64,000 bases of DNA. Source: Veillonella absiana (GTDB lineage: Bacteria > Bacillota > Negativicutes > Veillonellales > Veillonellaceae). Under the pieces are notes generated by a model. It was not told the origin of the DNA and ran no database searches. It saw only the letters and a program-made list of their open reading frames with translations. This document shows positions 25,472 to 33,581 of the stretch, one piece after another. The position numbers were made by a program, and so were the translations under genes. The stretch lies in the NCBI RefSeq assembly GCF_032970905.1, contig NZ_JAWJZA010000008.1. One strand, given 5' to 3'. Each line of letters begins with the position of its first letter. Within the stretch, counting starts at the first letter, position 1.

Positions 25472-26831
25472 CTAAATAACAGATACACTGTCAGTTTTAG
25501 ACGTACCTTTCGAGTCTTTGGGCGGTATCGTTACAGGAACAACGATACTATGCCACAAGCGTTGTATTGAGTTTTTACCATCAATGCGAAGAGATTTTAC
25601 CATAGAGAGGAATTTTTCATAATCAAGAATACCATCAACTGGCTGTTCTACATTTATCATAAGAAGATAATACCCTATCTGATCATTCCCTGCATTTCCT
25701 CTATAATACATCCCAATATATCTTTTTCCCCGACATCAGTTGTTTTAGTAGTATACGTATATCCAGTGGCGTCATCTTGAATTAGCCAATTATAATTCTC
25801 TAACTTTCGCTTATAATGTGGCCTGCGATCCCTATGAGTAGTGCCGATATCATAAAAAAGTTCTTGCTCTGATTTAATCTTTTCCTCTTCACTGATTTCC
25901 ATCGTTTTGTAACTTGGTTTTTGTGGGCCATAGGCAGAAATTATCAGGGAACTTTGATCATTCGTAAATTTCCCCTCCCTATTGAGTGTACGCGCGTTAT
26001 AATAGCCTTTGTTGTTTGACCCCCAATGGATTAATATCCATATAAGCCGTTGGCACATCCATATAAATATGGTCTTGTAACACTATTCGAGTAGAAGGAT
26101 ATGGTACCACAAACTCCTCATTCATAAAGGAGAGTGATGGTAATACACTATTAAATAATAACTTTTGATTCTCAACTGACTCAGCTGTATTACCTAATAA
26201 AGAAACAACCATTACCATATCCGATTTGTTAGCTGGAACCCCTATAACCTCAGTTACTTCATCATTCGTTACATGCCCTGCAAACAGATTCTTTGGTAAC
26301 TTACTTGGATCGGGTTGATGTACACTTCGAGTCCAATAACTAGCTTTAAAATTAGGCATAAAAAATATATCCCCTTCAGTAATAGGACTCTCTTTTTTCA
26401 AACTGGTTTCTAACTTTTTTTTGAAATCTTCTGTATCTTCTTATTATCAAAATAAATTTCACCATTATGATTTGATAAATGTTGATTTTTTTCCAACACC
26501 CCATAGTCAAGAACTAGCTGTCGCTCCTTACCATGATTTGTATCCACTAACCGTAAATTATAATAATCTCCAAAATGTACAATTTTATGGGCCTGCTTTC
26601 CATCTGGCTTAGTCACTGAAAAATCAGTTTTATTGGCATGTAGACAGCCTCTTTGATATCACCAGCATATGTCATAGAAATACCATTTTCACGATTAAAA
26701 ATATATACATGTTCTAGTGGCCCTGTCATTCCTTCTGGAAATTTAACTCGAAGTAATGGCAACGAGTAGGTAACTTGTAGGCAACTTGTAGGCAACCTCA
26801 AAAATTTTGTACTAAATTCAGCCTCACTAAA
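25472..26831 (-). pseudogene. Multi-frameshift pseudogene of a roughly 450-codon protein of unknown function
   Basis: Five minus-strand ORF pieces (about 26613-26831, 26410-26616, 25997-26401, 25675-26058, 25472-25711) read as one protein if single-base shifts are allowed near 26624 (A-run), 26420 (run of eight A), 26020 (run of five G) and 25707. Continuous sense is seen across each junction, for example KKKLETSLKKESPITEGD across the second. No start codon with ribosome binding site or signal peptide is visible, and the 5' end abuts the rpsI terminator, so the gene is also truncated. Content such as GHVTNDEVTEVIGVPANKSD is not recognised. Confidence 0.8.
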
Positions 26832-26869
26832 CAAAAAGAAACCCCATGAACACTGAGTCCACGGGGTTT
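26831..26869 (-). terminator. Intrinsic terminator of rplM-rpsI
   Basis: Minus strand: AAACCCC and GGGGTTT pair around a loop that itself folds partly (GTGGAC/GTTCAT), followed by TTTTTG, 15 bp after the rpsI stop. Confidence 0.85.
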
Positions 26870-26884
26870 GTATTTTTGTTGTTC

Positions 26885-27277
26885 TTAACGTTTGGAGAAC
26901 TGGGAAGCTTTACGAGCTTTTTTAAGACCGTATTTTTTACGTTCTTTCATACGTGGGTCACGAGTCAAGAAGCCAGCTTTTTTCAAAGATTGACGAAGTT
27001 CGCCATCTACGTCCAATAACGCACGGGAGATACCGTGACGAATTGCACCAGCTTGACCGGATGGGCCACCACCAGCTACAGTTGCGATTACATCGTATTG
27101 TTCAACTGTGTTAGTTAAGTTTAAAGGTTGTTTTACGATCAATTCCAAAGTTTGGCGACCGAAATATTCACCTAGTTCGCGTTTGTTTACAGTGATTTTA
27201 CCTGTACCCGGTACCAGACGAACTCTGGCAACGGAAGATTTTCTACGACCTGTACCGTAGTATTGTGCTACTGCCAT
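26885..27277 (-). CDS. rpsI: 30S ribosomal protein S9
   Basis: 130 residues. YYGTGRRKSSVARVRLVPG at the N-terminus, GGGPSGQAGAIRHGISRAL centrally, and the basic C-terminal tail KKARKASQFSKR that reaches the P-site tRNA. Co-transcribed with rplM, 22 bp upstream. Confidence 0.99.
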   Translation of the reverse strand: MAVAQYYGTGRRKSSVARVRLVPGTGKITVNKRELGEYFGRQTLELIVKQPLNLTNTVEQYDVIATVAGGGPSGQAGAIRHGISRALLDVDGELRQSLKKAGFLTRDPRMKERKKYGLKKARKASQFSKR

Positions 27278-27299
27278 TTATATGTTCCTCCTCCCGGAA

Positions 27300-27740
27300 T
27301 TAACGAATATCCAATTCCAAAACTTCTGGTTTTTGAGCTGCATGTGGATGTTCAGGACCAACATATACGTTCAATTTACGGTATTGTTGTGCGCCCAATT
27401 TATTTTTTGGAAGCATGCCTTTAACAGCCATTTCCACAACGCGTTCAGGGTGTTTTTCTAACATAACCCCCAATTTAACGAATGTGGATCCACCTGGATA
27501 ACCAGAATGACGGAAATAAATTTTTTGATCCAATTTTTTGCCAGTAACGCGGATTTTTTCTGCGTTTACAACAATCACATGGTCACCAGTATCAACGTGT
27601 GGTGTGAAAGTTGGTTTATTTTTGCCCCGAAGAACTTTAGCAACTTCGGCAGCAAGGCGTCCTAAAGTTTTACCTTCAGCGTCAACAACATACCATTTCC
27701 GTTCGATTGTGTTCGGATTGGCCATAAATGTAGTTTTCAT
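27300..27740 (-). CDS. rplM: 50S ribosomal protein L13
   Basis: 146 residues with the typical start MKTTFMANPNTIERKWYVVD, GKTLGRLAAEVAKVLRGKNK and the C-terminal YRKLNVYVGPEHPHAAQKP. First gene of the rplM-rpsI pair, with AGGAGG upstream. In many Firmicutes these two genes follow truA at the end of the ribosomal superoperon; here they are about 18 kb away from truA. Confidence 0.99.
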   Translation of the reverse strand: MKTTFMANPNTIERKWYVVDAEGKTLGRLAAEVAKVLRGKNKPTFTPHVDTGDHVIVVNAEKIRVTGKKLDQKIYFRHSGYPGGSTFVKLGVMLEKHPERVVEMAVKGMLPKNKLGAQQYRKLNVYVGPEHPHAAQKPEVLELDIR

Positions 27741-27833
27741 GCTGCATTTCCTCCTAATAACGACTTATATCTACCAAAATCAGCTTTACCCGTCTGCTTC
27801 CGGGGCTAATGGAAACATGACAAAAGCCTACTC
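27741..27833 (-). promoter_or_regulatory. Leader region of rplM
   Basis: About 90 nt of untranslated leader between the predicted start site and the rplM ATG, with a GC-rich segment around 27789-27806 (CCCGTCTGCTTCCGGGGC on the plus strand) able to form a short hairpin. L13 leaders that regulate translation are known in Firmicutes; a match to that family is plausible but unverified. Confidence 0.4.
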
Positions 27834-27838
27834 AAAAT

Positions 27839-27867
27839 AGTATACAGATTTGAGCAGGCTATGTCAA
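27839..27867 (-). promoter_or_regulatory. Consensus sigma70 promoter of rplM-rpsI, embedded in an inverted repeat
   Basis: Minus strand TTGACA (27862-27867), 17-bp spacer, TATACT (27839-27844). A 13-14-bp inverted repeat (27825-27838 and 27848-27860, AGCCTRCTCAAAT type) flanks the -10 box. Confidence 0.85.
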
Positions 27868-27976
27868 GAAAATTTACAGATTCTTTTCACGTTTCATGTA
27901 TGATAGATTCACTCTACTACATATTGTAATATTTATGTTATTTTACCACAAATATCCTCTATTGTCCCGAAAATTG

Positions 27977-28354
27977 TTACTCTTCACCTTCTACAATCTC
28001 GTCATCCGTTACTGCTTTTGTGCCTGTTGTACCAGTACGAATACGCATCGCATCTTCTACATCATAAACAAAAATTTTACCATCACCGAGCTTACCAGTG
28101 GACAAAACTTCTCGTGCTTTTTCCATTACCAATTGTACCGGTACGTCACACACAACAGTTTCTACTTTCACCATCGGTTTCAAATTAATTGTGACCTCAC
28201 GGCCGCGATAAAATTCTACGTGTCCTTTTTGCAATCCACAACCATATACTTGTGTTACTGTCATACCTTGTACGCCAATACTATTCAAGGCTTCTTTTAA
28301 ATCTTCTAATTTTTCGGATCGAGCAATAATGTCTACCCGTTTCATTCTACTCAT
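27977..28354 (-). CDS. glnK: PII nitrogen-regulatory protein, GlnK-like
   Basis: 125 residues. N-terminal MKRVDIIARSEKLEDLKEAL, T-loop QKGHVEFYRGREVTINLKP, and C-terminal GDGKIFVYDVEDAMRIRTG. PII proteins bind ATP/ADP and 2-oxoglutarate and plug the ammonium channel. The position corresponding to the uridylylated Tyr51 reads Val (YRGREV where canonical proteins have YRGAEY), so uridylylation at that site is unlikely. It follows amtB in the same orientation, the usual amtB-glnK pairing. Confidence 0.93.
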   Translation of the reverse strand: MSRMKRVDIIARSEKLEDLKEALNSIGVQGMTVTQVYGCGLQKGHVEFYRGREVTINLKPMVKVETVVCDVPVQLVMEKAREVLSTGKLGDGKIFVYDVEDAMRIRTGTTGTKAVTDDEIVEGEE

Positions 28355-28512
28355 AGGAACCTCCAGGTGTTCAACACCAATTATCTATTCTAAGTACTAT
28401 TCTATTATAATTTATACTTTCACCCCATATACGAATTATGTGAAAGTAATGTAGATGCTATAGTAGTCATCACGACTACTGTATCTACTCCCCATATATT
28501 ATATATATTATT

Positions 28513-29742
28513 TTATAAGGAGGATTGATTGTAACCACTTTCACCATGTTCGCTAATATCGATACCCATAGTTTCAGCATTTTTATCAAGGCGCATTTCC
28601 ATAACAGCACTCAATACCTTATAGATAATGAACGTCCCCACAACAGCCAATGCATAGGCCACTACAATAGAAATCAATTGTGCTACGAACAAATCTGTTT
28701 CGCCATAGAGCAAACCATTAGCGCCCGCCTCATTAATTTCAGTTGTAGCCCAGATACCTGTAGCGATAGCGCCCCATGTACCACCAATACCGTGGATACC
28801 GAAAGCATCCAAAGAATCATCATAGCCAAGTTTATTTTTCAATACTGCTACAGCAAAGTAACAAATAACGCCACCGATAACACCAATCCAAAAAGATCCA
28901 AGTGGAGTTACAAAGCCAGCCGCTGGTGTAATAGCTACTAGGCCAGCGACACACCCAGATGCAGCACCAAACACTGTTGGTTTACCATGATGCATCCATT
29001 CCACTACTACCCATGCTACCATAGCCGCTGCAGGCGCCAATAGCGTTGTAATCAATGCATTAGCTGCCAATTGACCTACCCCAAGGGCAGAGCCTGCATT
29101 AAAGCCAAACCAGCCAAACCACAAGATGCTAGCACCAAGAATTGTCATAGGCATATGATGTGGCAACATCGGGATGCGACCATAGCCTTGACGTTTGCCC
29201 AAAAGTAAGCAAAGTGTTAATGCAGATACACCAGATAAAATATGAATTACAAGACCACCGGCAAAATCAAGAGCACCTAATTCTGCAAGGAATCCACCAC
29301 CCCATACCCAGTGTGCCATCGGATTGTAAATACAGATAGCCCAAATGAGGGAGAATAGTGCATAGGCACCAAATTTCATACGACCTGGTACAGCACCACT
29401 AATCAAAGAAGGGGTAATAATAGCAAACATCGCTTGGAATGCCACAAATGCCATTTCAGGAATGCCCGTGTCTTCCATTACGGCTGTTCCCACACCTTCT
29501 AATCCCAATTTATTTAAACCACCAATAAGACCAGATATATCATCGCCAAAAGCCATAGTGTAACCGAGTAAACAAAATTCAACGCCAATAAGCCCCATTA
29601 AAAAGAAACTTTGCATGATAGTGCCGAGAACATTTTTACTTCGAGCCATACCACCATAGAAAAACGCTAACCCTGGGGTCATAAAAAATACTAATGTCGC
29701 GCATAGTAGAACCCATGCTGTATTACCTGTATCAATTCCCAT
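28513..29742 (-). CDS. amtB: Ammonium transporter AmtB
   Basis: 409 residues with about 11 hydrophobic helices. The start MGIDTGNTAWVLLCATLVFF has GGAG 8 nt upstream; a TTG six codons earlier is less likely. The family signature AFFYGGMARSKN, the twin pore histidines in YNPMAHWVWGGGFL and FGIHGIGGTWGAIATG, and FGWFGFNAGSALG are present. glnK follows 158 bp downstream. Confidence 0.97.
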   Translation of the reverse strand: MGIDTGNTAWVLLCATLVFFMTPGLAFFYGGMARSKNVLGTIMQSFFLMGLIGVEFCLLGYTMAFGDDISGLIGGLNKLGLEGVGTAVMEDTGIPEMAFVAFQAMFAIITPSLISGAVPGRMKFGAYALFSLIWAICIYNPMAHWVWGGGFLAELGALDFAGGLVIHILSGVSALTLCLLLGKRQGYGRIPMLPHHMPMTILGASILWFGWFGFNAGSALGVGQLAANALITTLLAPAAAMVAWVVVEWMHHGKPTVFGAASGCVAGLVAITPAAGFVTPLGSFWIGVIGGVICYFAVAVLKNKLGYDDSLDAFGIHGIGGTWGAIATGIWATTEINEAGANGLLYGETDLFVAQLISIVVAYALAVVGTFIIYKVLSAVMEMRLDKNAETMGIDISEHGESGYNQSSL

Positions 29743-29763
29743 ATCTTTCTCTCCATTCAATAA

Positions 29764-29817
29764 AAAAGACGCCTTGTTAGTTTCATAACCCGAAGGTTAT
29801 GAAACTAACAAGACGTC
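29764..29817 (-). terminator. Strong hairpin terminator inside the amtB leader
   Basis: Minus strand: an 18-bp perfect stem (CTTGTTAGTTTCATAACC and complement) capped by a stable UUCG tetraloop and flanked by GACG/CGTC, then six T, ending about 20 bp before the amtB ATG. Since the amtB promoter lies upstream of it, it probably works as an attenuator. Confidence 0.85.
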
Positions 29818-29859
29818 ATTGTCTTCAAATAATTTTATATATGAGATCTCTATGGAACT

Positions 29860-29888
29860 ATCATACGCCAGTATTTTTTATCTGTCAA
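29860..29888 (-). promoter_or_regulatory. Sigma70 promoter of amtB-glnK
   Basis: Minus strand TTGACA (29883-29888), 17-bp spacer, TATGAT (29860-29865), predicted to start transcription about 40 nt before the leader hairpin. Confidence 0.8.
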
Positions 29889-29981
29889 TAAAATTCTATA
29901 GATTTTTTTATTTTAACTTTACTCATCCTAACACATGTTACTGACACAACAGTAATCAGCATATCTACACCAAAATAAGCG

Positions 29982-30012
29982 CAAAATTGGCGCCCCCTAT
30001 CGGTGCGCCAAT
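29982..30012 (-). terminator. Intrinsic terminator of the LysR gene at 30068
   Basis: Minus strand: ATTGGCGC pairs with GCGCCAAT around an 11-nt loop, followed by TTTTG. Confidence 0.75.
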
Positions 30013-30067
30013 AATGCTTAATAGTAAGTTCTATTCAATGGTTAAAAATGGGTAAGCTAAGCACACA

Positions 30068-30964
30068 TTAATAATGTGCTTCTTGTACTACATAATCCAT
30101 AAAGGTTTGCATAGTTTCCCACTTAGTACTGTTCTTTTTAAAAGCAAAACAAACTTGCAACCGAAGTGGTTTTTCTAATTCTAAATATCCATGATTGACT
30201 TCCATAGATTCCAAGAATGGTTTTGCCACAACACAACCCGCTTCATTTTTATTACAGTAATCTACCATAGTATATGGATTAGATAAACGACTGCCTTGGA
30301 ATGCCGCATTTTGAGATCCTTCACCTAAATAGGATTTCAAAGTACGATTCATGAAATACTTAGGTGGATACATAACAAGTGGATTTGCTAACATCGCTTC
30401 TACAGAGATAGGTTCTTTAGAATCCCCAATCAATTTAGGCGCATAGTAAACAAAACTATCTTCACGGATGCCGATAGATTCATACATACTCATATCTTTA
30501 TTATTTGGCAAATAAAGAATACTCATATCAATACGATTTTCACGCAAATCCAAAAGAACTTCTTCTTCTTCCATGTCAAAAATGCTCACAGAAAACTCTG
30601 GGTGATTTTTGTAAAAGTGTGCAACATAACCATTAACACGGACGTCACCAAAACTACGTAACACGCCAATATTCAATACCGGGCGTTCCACTTTACTAGT
30701 TAGACGAATGGATTGTACTGCACGTTCTAAGGTTTCAAGAACATGTTCCGCTTCTGGTAAAAACAATTCGCCTTCTCTTGTTAGACGACTGCCACGAGTA
30801 GATCGAGCAATCAATTTCACACCCACCAAGCGTTCTAATTTTTTCATTTGCGCACTGAACGCGGACTGCGTAATGTTCATGGATTGTGCTGCCAAAGTAA
30901 AACTACCCATTTTGTTATAGGTAATAAAACTTTGCAACTCCTGCATTGTAGGTAATTCTTTCAT
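30068..30964 (-). CDS. LysR-family transcriptional regulator
   Basis: 298 residues from MKELPTMQELQSF (GGGGAATG upstream). N-terminal winged helix-turn-helix (about 8-66: GSFTLAAQSMNITQSAFSAQ, then LERLVGVKLIARSTRG), linker helix, and effector-binding domain. It lies between amtB and the divergent rpsD with no obvious divergent target operon; amtB control is possible by position only. A TTGAAA-N16-TATAAT promoter candidate lies at about 31068-31095. Confidence 0.88.
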   Translation of the reverse strand: MKELPTMQELQSFITYNKMGSFTLAAQSMNITQSAFSAQMKKLERLVGVKLIARSTRGSRLTREGELFLPEAEHVLETLERAVQSIRLTSKVERPVLNIGVLRSFGDVRVNGYVAHFYKNHPEFSVSIFDMEEEEVLLDLRENRIDMSILYLPNNKDMSMYESIGIREDSFVYYAPKLIGDSKEPISVEAMLANPLVMYPPKYFMNRTLKSYLGEGSQNAAFQGSRLSNPYTMVDYCNKNEAGCVVAKPFLESMEVNHGYLELEKPLRLQVCFAFKKNSTKWETMQTFMDYVVQEAHY

Positions 30965-31067
30965 AGCATCATTCCCCATTTCTAAAAGTCTCAAAACTAT
31001 AGCCTCTAAAACACTCACAAACTACTGAAAGCACACGTATATCGACACTATAGTTATAGGTAATCCT

Positions 31068-31095
31068 ATTATATATCCACAGACATTCATTTCAA
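31068..31095 (-). promoter_or_regulatory. Candidate promoter of the LysR gene
   Basis: Minus strand TTGAAA (31090-31095), 16-bp spacer, TATAAT (31068-31073), about 100 bp before the LysR start. Confidence 0.5.
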
Positions 31096-31211
31096 TATAT
31101 TATCTATAGAAACACTTGTACTATCAGAATTATTTATATGCTTATTGTATCATATGAAGTGCTACATTTAAATATAATTCACTATACTTATTCCTATGAA
31201 ATTTAGACATT

Positions 31212-31253
31212 AAATAAATCTAATAAAATAAATCTAATAAAATAAATCTAATA
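31212..31253. repeat. Three perfect 14-bp tandem repeats next to the rpsD promoter
   Basis: Unit AAATAAATCTAATA occurs three times without mismatch, ending 4 bp before the rpsD -35 hexamer. Confidence 0.9.
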
Positions 31254-31257
31254 AAAT

Positions 31258-31287
31258 TTGACAGTTTCTACGCTTCCATGATAAGAT
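31258..31287 (+). promoter_or_regulatory. Promoter of rpsD
   Basis: TTGACA (31258-31263), 18-bp spacer, TAAGAT (31282-31287). Followed by a short leader with a GTACC/GGTAC hairpin (around 31295-31311) and GAGGTG before the ATG. Confidence 0.75.
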
Positions 31288-31342
31288 ATTTCAGTACCAT
31301 TTTACGGTACAGTCTTATATTTTATACGAGGTGATATAACAC

Positions 31343-31930
31343 ATGGCAACGAGAAGAGAAGCTCGATTCAAATTATGTCGTCGCTTTGGTGTGAACGTAT
31401 TCGGTCACGCAAAAGCCTTGAATCGCGTTAAAAAAGACCAACGTCAGAAAAAAATGTCTGAGTATGGCACACAATTATTAGAAAAACAAAAAGTTAAAGC
31501 ATACTACAACTTGCTAGAACGCCAGTTCGTACGCTACTATGATAAAGCGAAAAAAATGCAAGGCATCACTGGTCAAAACATGTTGATTCTTTTAGAATCC
31601 CGTCTTGACAACCTTGTATACCGCATCGGCTTCGGTAACTCCATTCGTCAATCCCGTCAAATGGTAAACCATGGTCACGTTTTGGTTAACGGCCGTCGTG
31701 TAGATATTCCTTCCTACAGCTGCAAACCAGGCGATGTAATCGAACTTCGTGAAGCTTCCCGCGACAACGAAATGTTCAAAGTGAACTTCCAAGAACTTCG
31801 TTCTTTCGAACTTCCTTACATCGAAAAAGATCTTGAAAACTTCAAAGGTACATTCACTCGCCTTCCAGCTCGTGAAGAACTTCCAATTGAAGTTAACGAA
31901 ACACTTATCGTCGAATTGTACTCCAAATAA
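31343..31930 (+). CDS. rpsD: 30S ribosomal protein S4
   Basis: 195 residues. N-terminal domain of the cysteine-poor type (KLCRRFGVNVFGHAKAL, only one Cys, so no zinc site) and an S4 RNA-binding domain (LLESRLDNLVYRIGFG, ARQ-type segment SRQMVNHGHVLVNGRRVDIPS). It nucleates 30S assembly and often represses its own operon. It stands alone on the plus strand, outside the alpha operon, where S4 sits in many bacteria between S11 and RpoA. Confidence 0.98.
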   Translation: MATRREARFKLCRRFGVNVFGHAKALNRVKKDQRQKKMSEYGTQLLEKQKVKAYYNLLERQFVRYYDKAKKMQGITGQNMLILLESRLDNLVYRIGFGNSIRQSRQMVNHGHVLVNGRRVDIPSYSCKPGDVIELREASRDNEMFKVNFQELRSFELPYIEKDLENFKGTFTRLPAREELPIEVNETLIVELYSK

Positions 31931-31941
31931 TTCGAGATACT

Positions 31942-31979
31942 ACGGAGAACACGTATTTTATACGGTTCTCCGTTTTTTA
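31942..31979 (+). terminator. Intrinsic terminator of rpsD
   Basis: ACGGAGAAC pairs with GTTCTCCGT, followed by six T, 12 bp after the rpsD stop. Confidence 0.92.
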
Positions 31980-32071
31980 TTTGCCTTAAAATGTAGCCAC
32001 CGCAAAATATAAACACTACTAAGCACGAATCAGCAATGAAATCCATATGCCCATGACTTCAGCTCGTAGGT

Positions 32072-32218
32072 TTATCTTATTATCCCTCGTTTCATTAATA
32101 TCCATACCAGAGCAGCACCAGTAACAAAGGCCTTAATCGCCTCTTTATCAAACTCTATTAAACTTATTATGCATATAGCTAATATTACAATTACTATATC
32201 TTTCCACATTACTTTCAT
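32072..32218 (-). CDS. Small hydrophobic protein of 48 residues, unknown function
   Basis: ATG at 32218 with AAAGGAG 8 nt upstream; begins MKVMWKDIVIVILAICIIS. Two hydrophobic segments (about 7-20 and 31-43) separated by a charged patch (EFDKEAIK) suggest a two-pass membrane miniprotein. No homologue recognised. It lies in a gap between rpsD and panB, next to a gene remnant on the other strand. Confidence 0.5.
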   Translation of the reverse strand: MKVMWKDIVIVILAICIISLIEFDKEAIKAFVTGAALVWILMKRGIIR

Positions 32219-32249
32219 ATCTGTATCTCCTTTGTTATAATGAAAGTAT

Positions 32250-32375
32250 CAGAAAAGCCCGCTCTCCATCCTTTGGGGTTGGCTCATCGATGGCATTCAC
32301 CCCGATACCTACGACATCATCGGTGGCATCGTATCACTAATCGGTGTCTATATCATCATGTACGCTCCAAGATAA
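32250..32375 (+). pseudogene. C-terminal remnant of a UPF0060 (YnfA-like) membrane protein gene
   Basis: About 40 codons reading LSILWGWLIDGIHPDTYDII and ending in IIMYAPR followed by TAA match the last third of UPF0060 small membrane proteins, which are usually about 105-110 residues. No start codon or upstream two-thirds exists; upstream sequence is the 5' flank of the small minus-strand ORF. The gene was probably lost by deletion. Confidence 0.75.
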
Positions 32376-32386
32376 AATAATTGACC

Positions 32387-32478
32387 AAAGACATCCTTAA
32401 AAGGAATTCTTTCAATGTCAGATCTAGCAAGTCTAATATCAAAGAATTCCTATTCATGGATGTCTTTTGTATTTTCAA
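32387..32478 (+). terminator. Long imperfect hairpin after the UPF0060 remnant
   Basis: AAAGACATCC/GGATGTCTTT and AGGAATTCTTT/AAAGAATTCCT arms surround a 28-nt loop; on the plus strand a T-rich tail (TCTTTTGTATTTTC) follows, so it probably terminated the lost UPF0060 gene. Confidence 0.6.
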
Positions 32479-32545
32479 GTCTATATTTGTTTTAATTTAG
32501 TCTACACATCTATAGTACACACGACTACAGGCCTTATGTATATCA

Positions 32546-33370
32546 TTAATATAAGCGCTCTAATTCCTGACTACCCTTAAAACTATGTTCTATCGTCGGA
32601 AATTCATTTGCTTTCACCGCATCACAATAATCCATAATCCCATTCTTGATTTGCGTACCAATGTCACCAAAACGTTTTACAAATTTTGGTTGAAACCCTT
32701 CAAACATACCTAACGCATCTTGATACACTAGTACCTGTCCATCGGTATCAACTCCAGCACCAATACCTATCGTCGGTATAGCAATTTCATCCGTAATCCT
32801 CTTGGCTAAACCACGTGGTACACATTCTAAGACAAGAGCAAATGCACCGGCCTCTTCTAAGGCATTCGCATCAGCCAGTATTTGTTCTGCTTGCTCAACT
32901 GTGTTTCCCTGTACTTTAAAACCGCCAAAGGCGTGTACTGATTGTGGCGTTAATCCAAGATGACCCATCACTGGAATTCCTGAGTTCACAATAGCGCGAA
33001 CTTGATTAAGAACACTAGATCCACCTTCCAATTTTACCGCTTGAGCGTGAGCCTCTCGCATCAATCGCCCCGCATTTCTCACAGCCTCCTCAACAGAAAT
33101 GTGATAACTCAAAAATGGCATGTCCACCACTACCAAGGCATCTCGCGTCCCTTTAGCGACAGCTGCACCATGATGAATCATATCCTCCATGGTCACCGAC
33201 ACCGTGTCTTCATACCCTAGCATCACCATTCCTAGCGAATCACCTACGAGTAGGCAATTAACTCCGGTCTGATCAAGCAGCTTGGCCATTGAATAATCAT
33301 AGGCCGTAATCATGGTGATTTTCTCACCACGTCGTTTCTGATCTTGCAATGTTACAATTGTGTTTTTCAT
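32546..33370 (-). CDS. panB: 3-methyl-2-oxobutanoate hydroxymethyltransferase
   Basis: 274 residues from MKNTIVTLQDQKRRGEKI with AGGAGG upstream; the longer open frame upstream has no support. First committed step of pantothenate synthesis, transferring a hydroxymethyl group to 2-oxoisovalerate, an ilv pathway intermediate. Motifs are ITAYDYSMAKLLD, CLLVGDSLGMVMLGY, VVDMPFLSYH, VKLEGG and IGIGAGVDTDGQVLVYQD. No panC or panD is adjacent. Confidence 0.97.
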   Translation of the reverse strand: MKNTIVTLQDQKRRGEKITMITAYDYSMAKLLDQTGVNCLLVGDSLGMVMLGYEDTVSVTMEDMIHHGAAVAKGTRDALVVVDMPFLSYHISVEEAVRNAGRLMREAHAQAVKLEGGSSVLNQVRAIVNSGIPVMGHLGLTPQSVHAFGGFKVQGNTVEQAEQILADANALEEAGAFALVLECVPRGLAKRITDEIAIPTIGIGAGVDTDGQVLVYQDALGMFEGFQPKFVKRFGDIGTQIKNGIMDYCDAVKANEFPTIEHSFKGSQELERLY

Positions 33371-33495
33371 ACAGTATCCTCCTATTTGGTAGAATCCGTT
33401 GAATACGACAAAGCTCGCATTCCACCACATATTTTAGAACACTCGATACTAACTGTCTATACCCCTTATAATGAAAGTTTGACATAACTCATCTC

Positions 33496-33549
33496 GCCTG
33501 TGGGCCACCCCACAGGCTGTCCGGCAAGCCCCTCGATGGGGCCTGCCGG
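33496..33549. repeat. Two adjacent GC-rich hairpins
   Basis: GCCTGTGGG-N4-CCCACAGGC (33496-33517) and CCGGCAAGCCCC-N5-GGGGCCTGCCGG (33521-33549, one mismatch) lie side by side in a block much more GC-rich than its surroundings. No T-run and no ORF. Function unknown. Confidence 0.7.
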
Positions 33550-33581
33550 GCCCCGCGTGCCTCAAACACTTTTTAGTAAAT

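Noticed and set aside
31200..31260. CRISPR-like repeats
   Set aside because: The 14-bp units are directly adjacent without spacers, so this is a tandem repeat. No CRISPR array was seen anywhere in the window.
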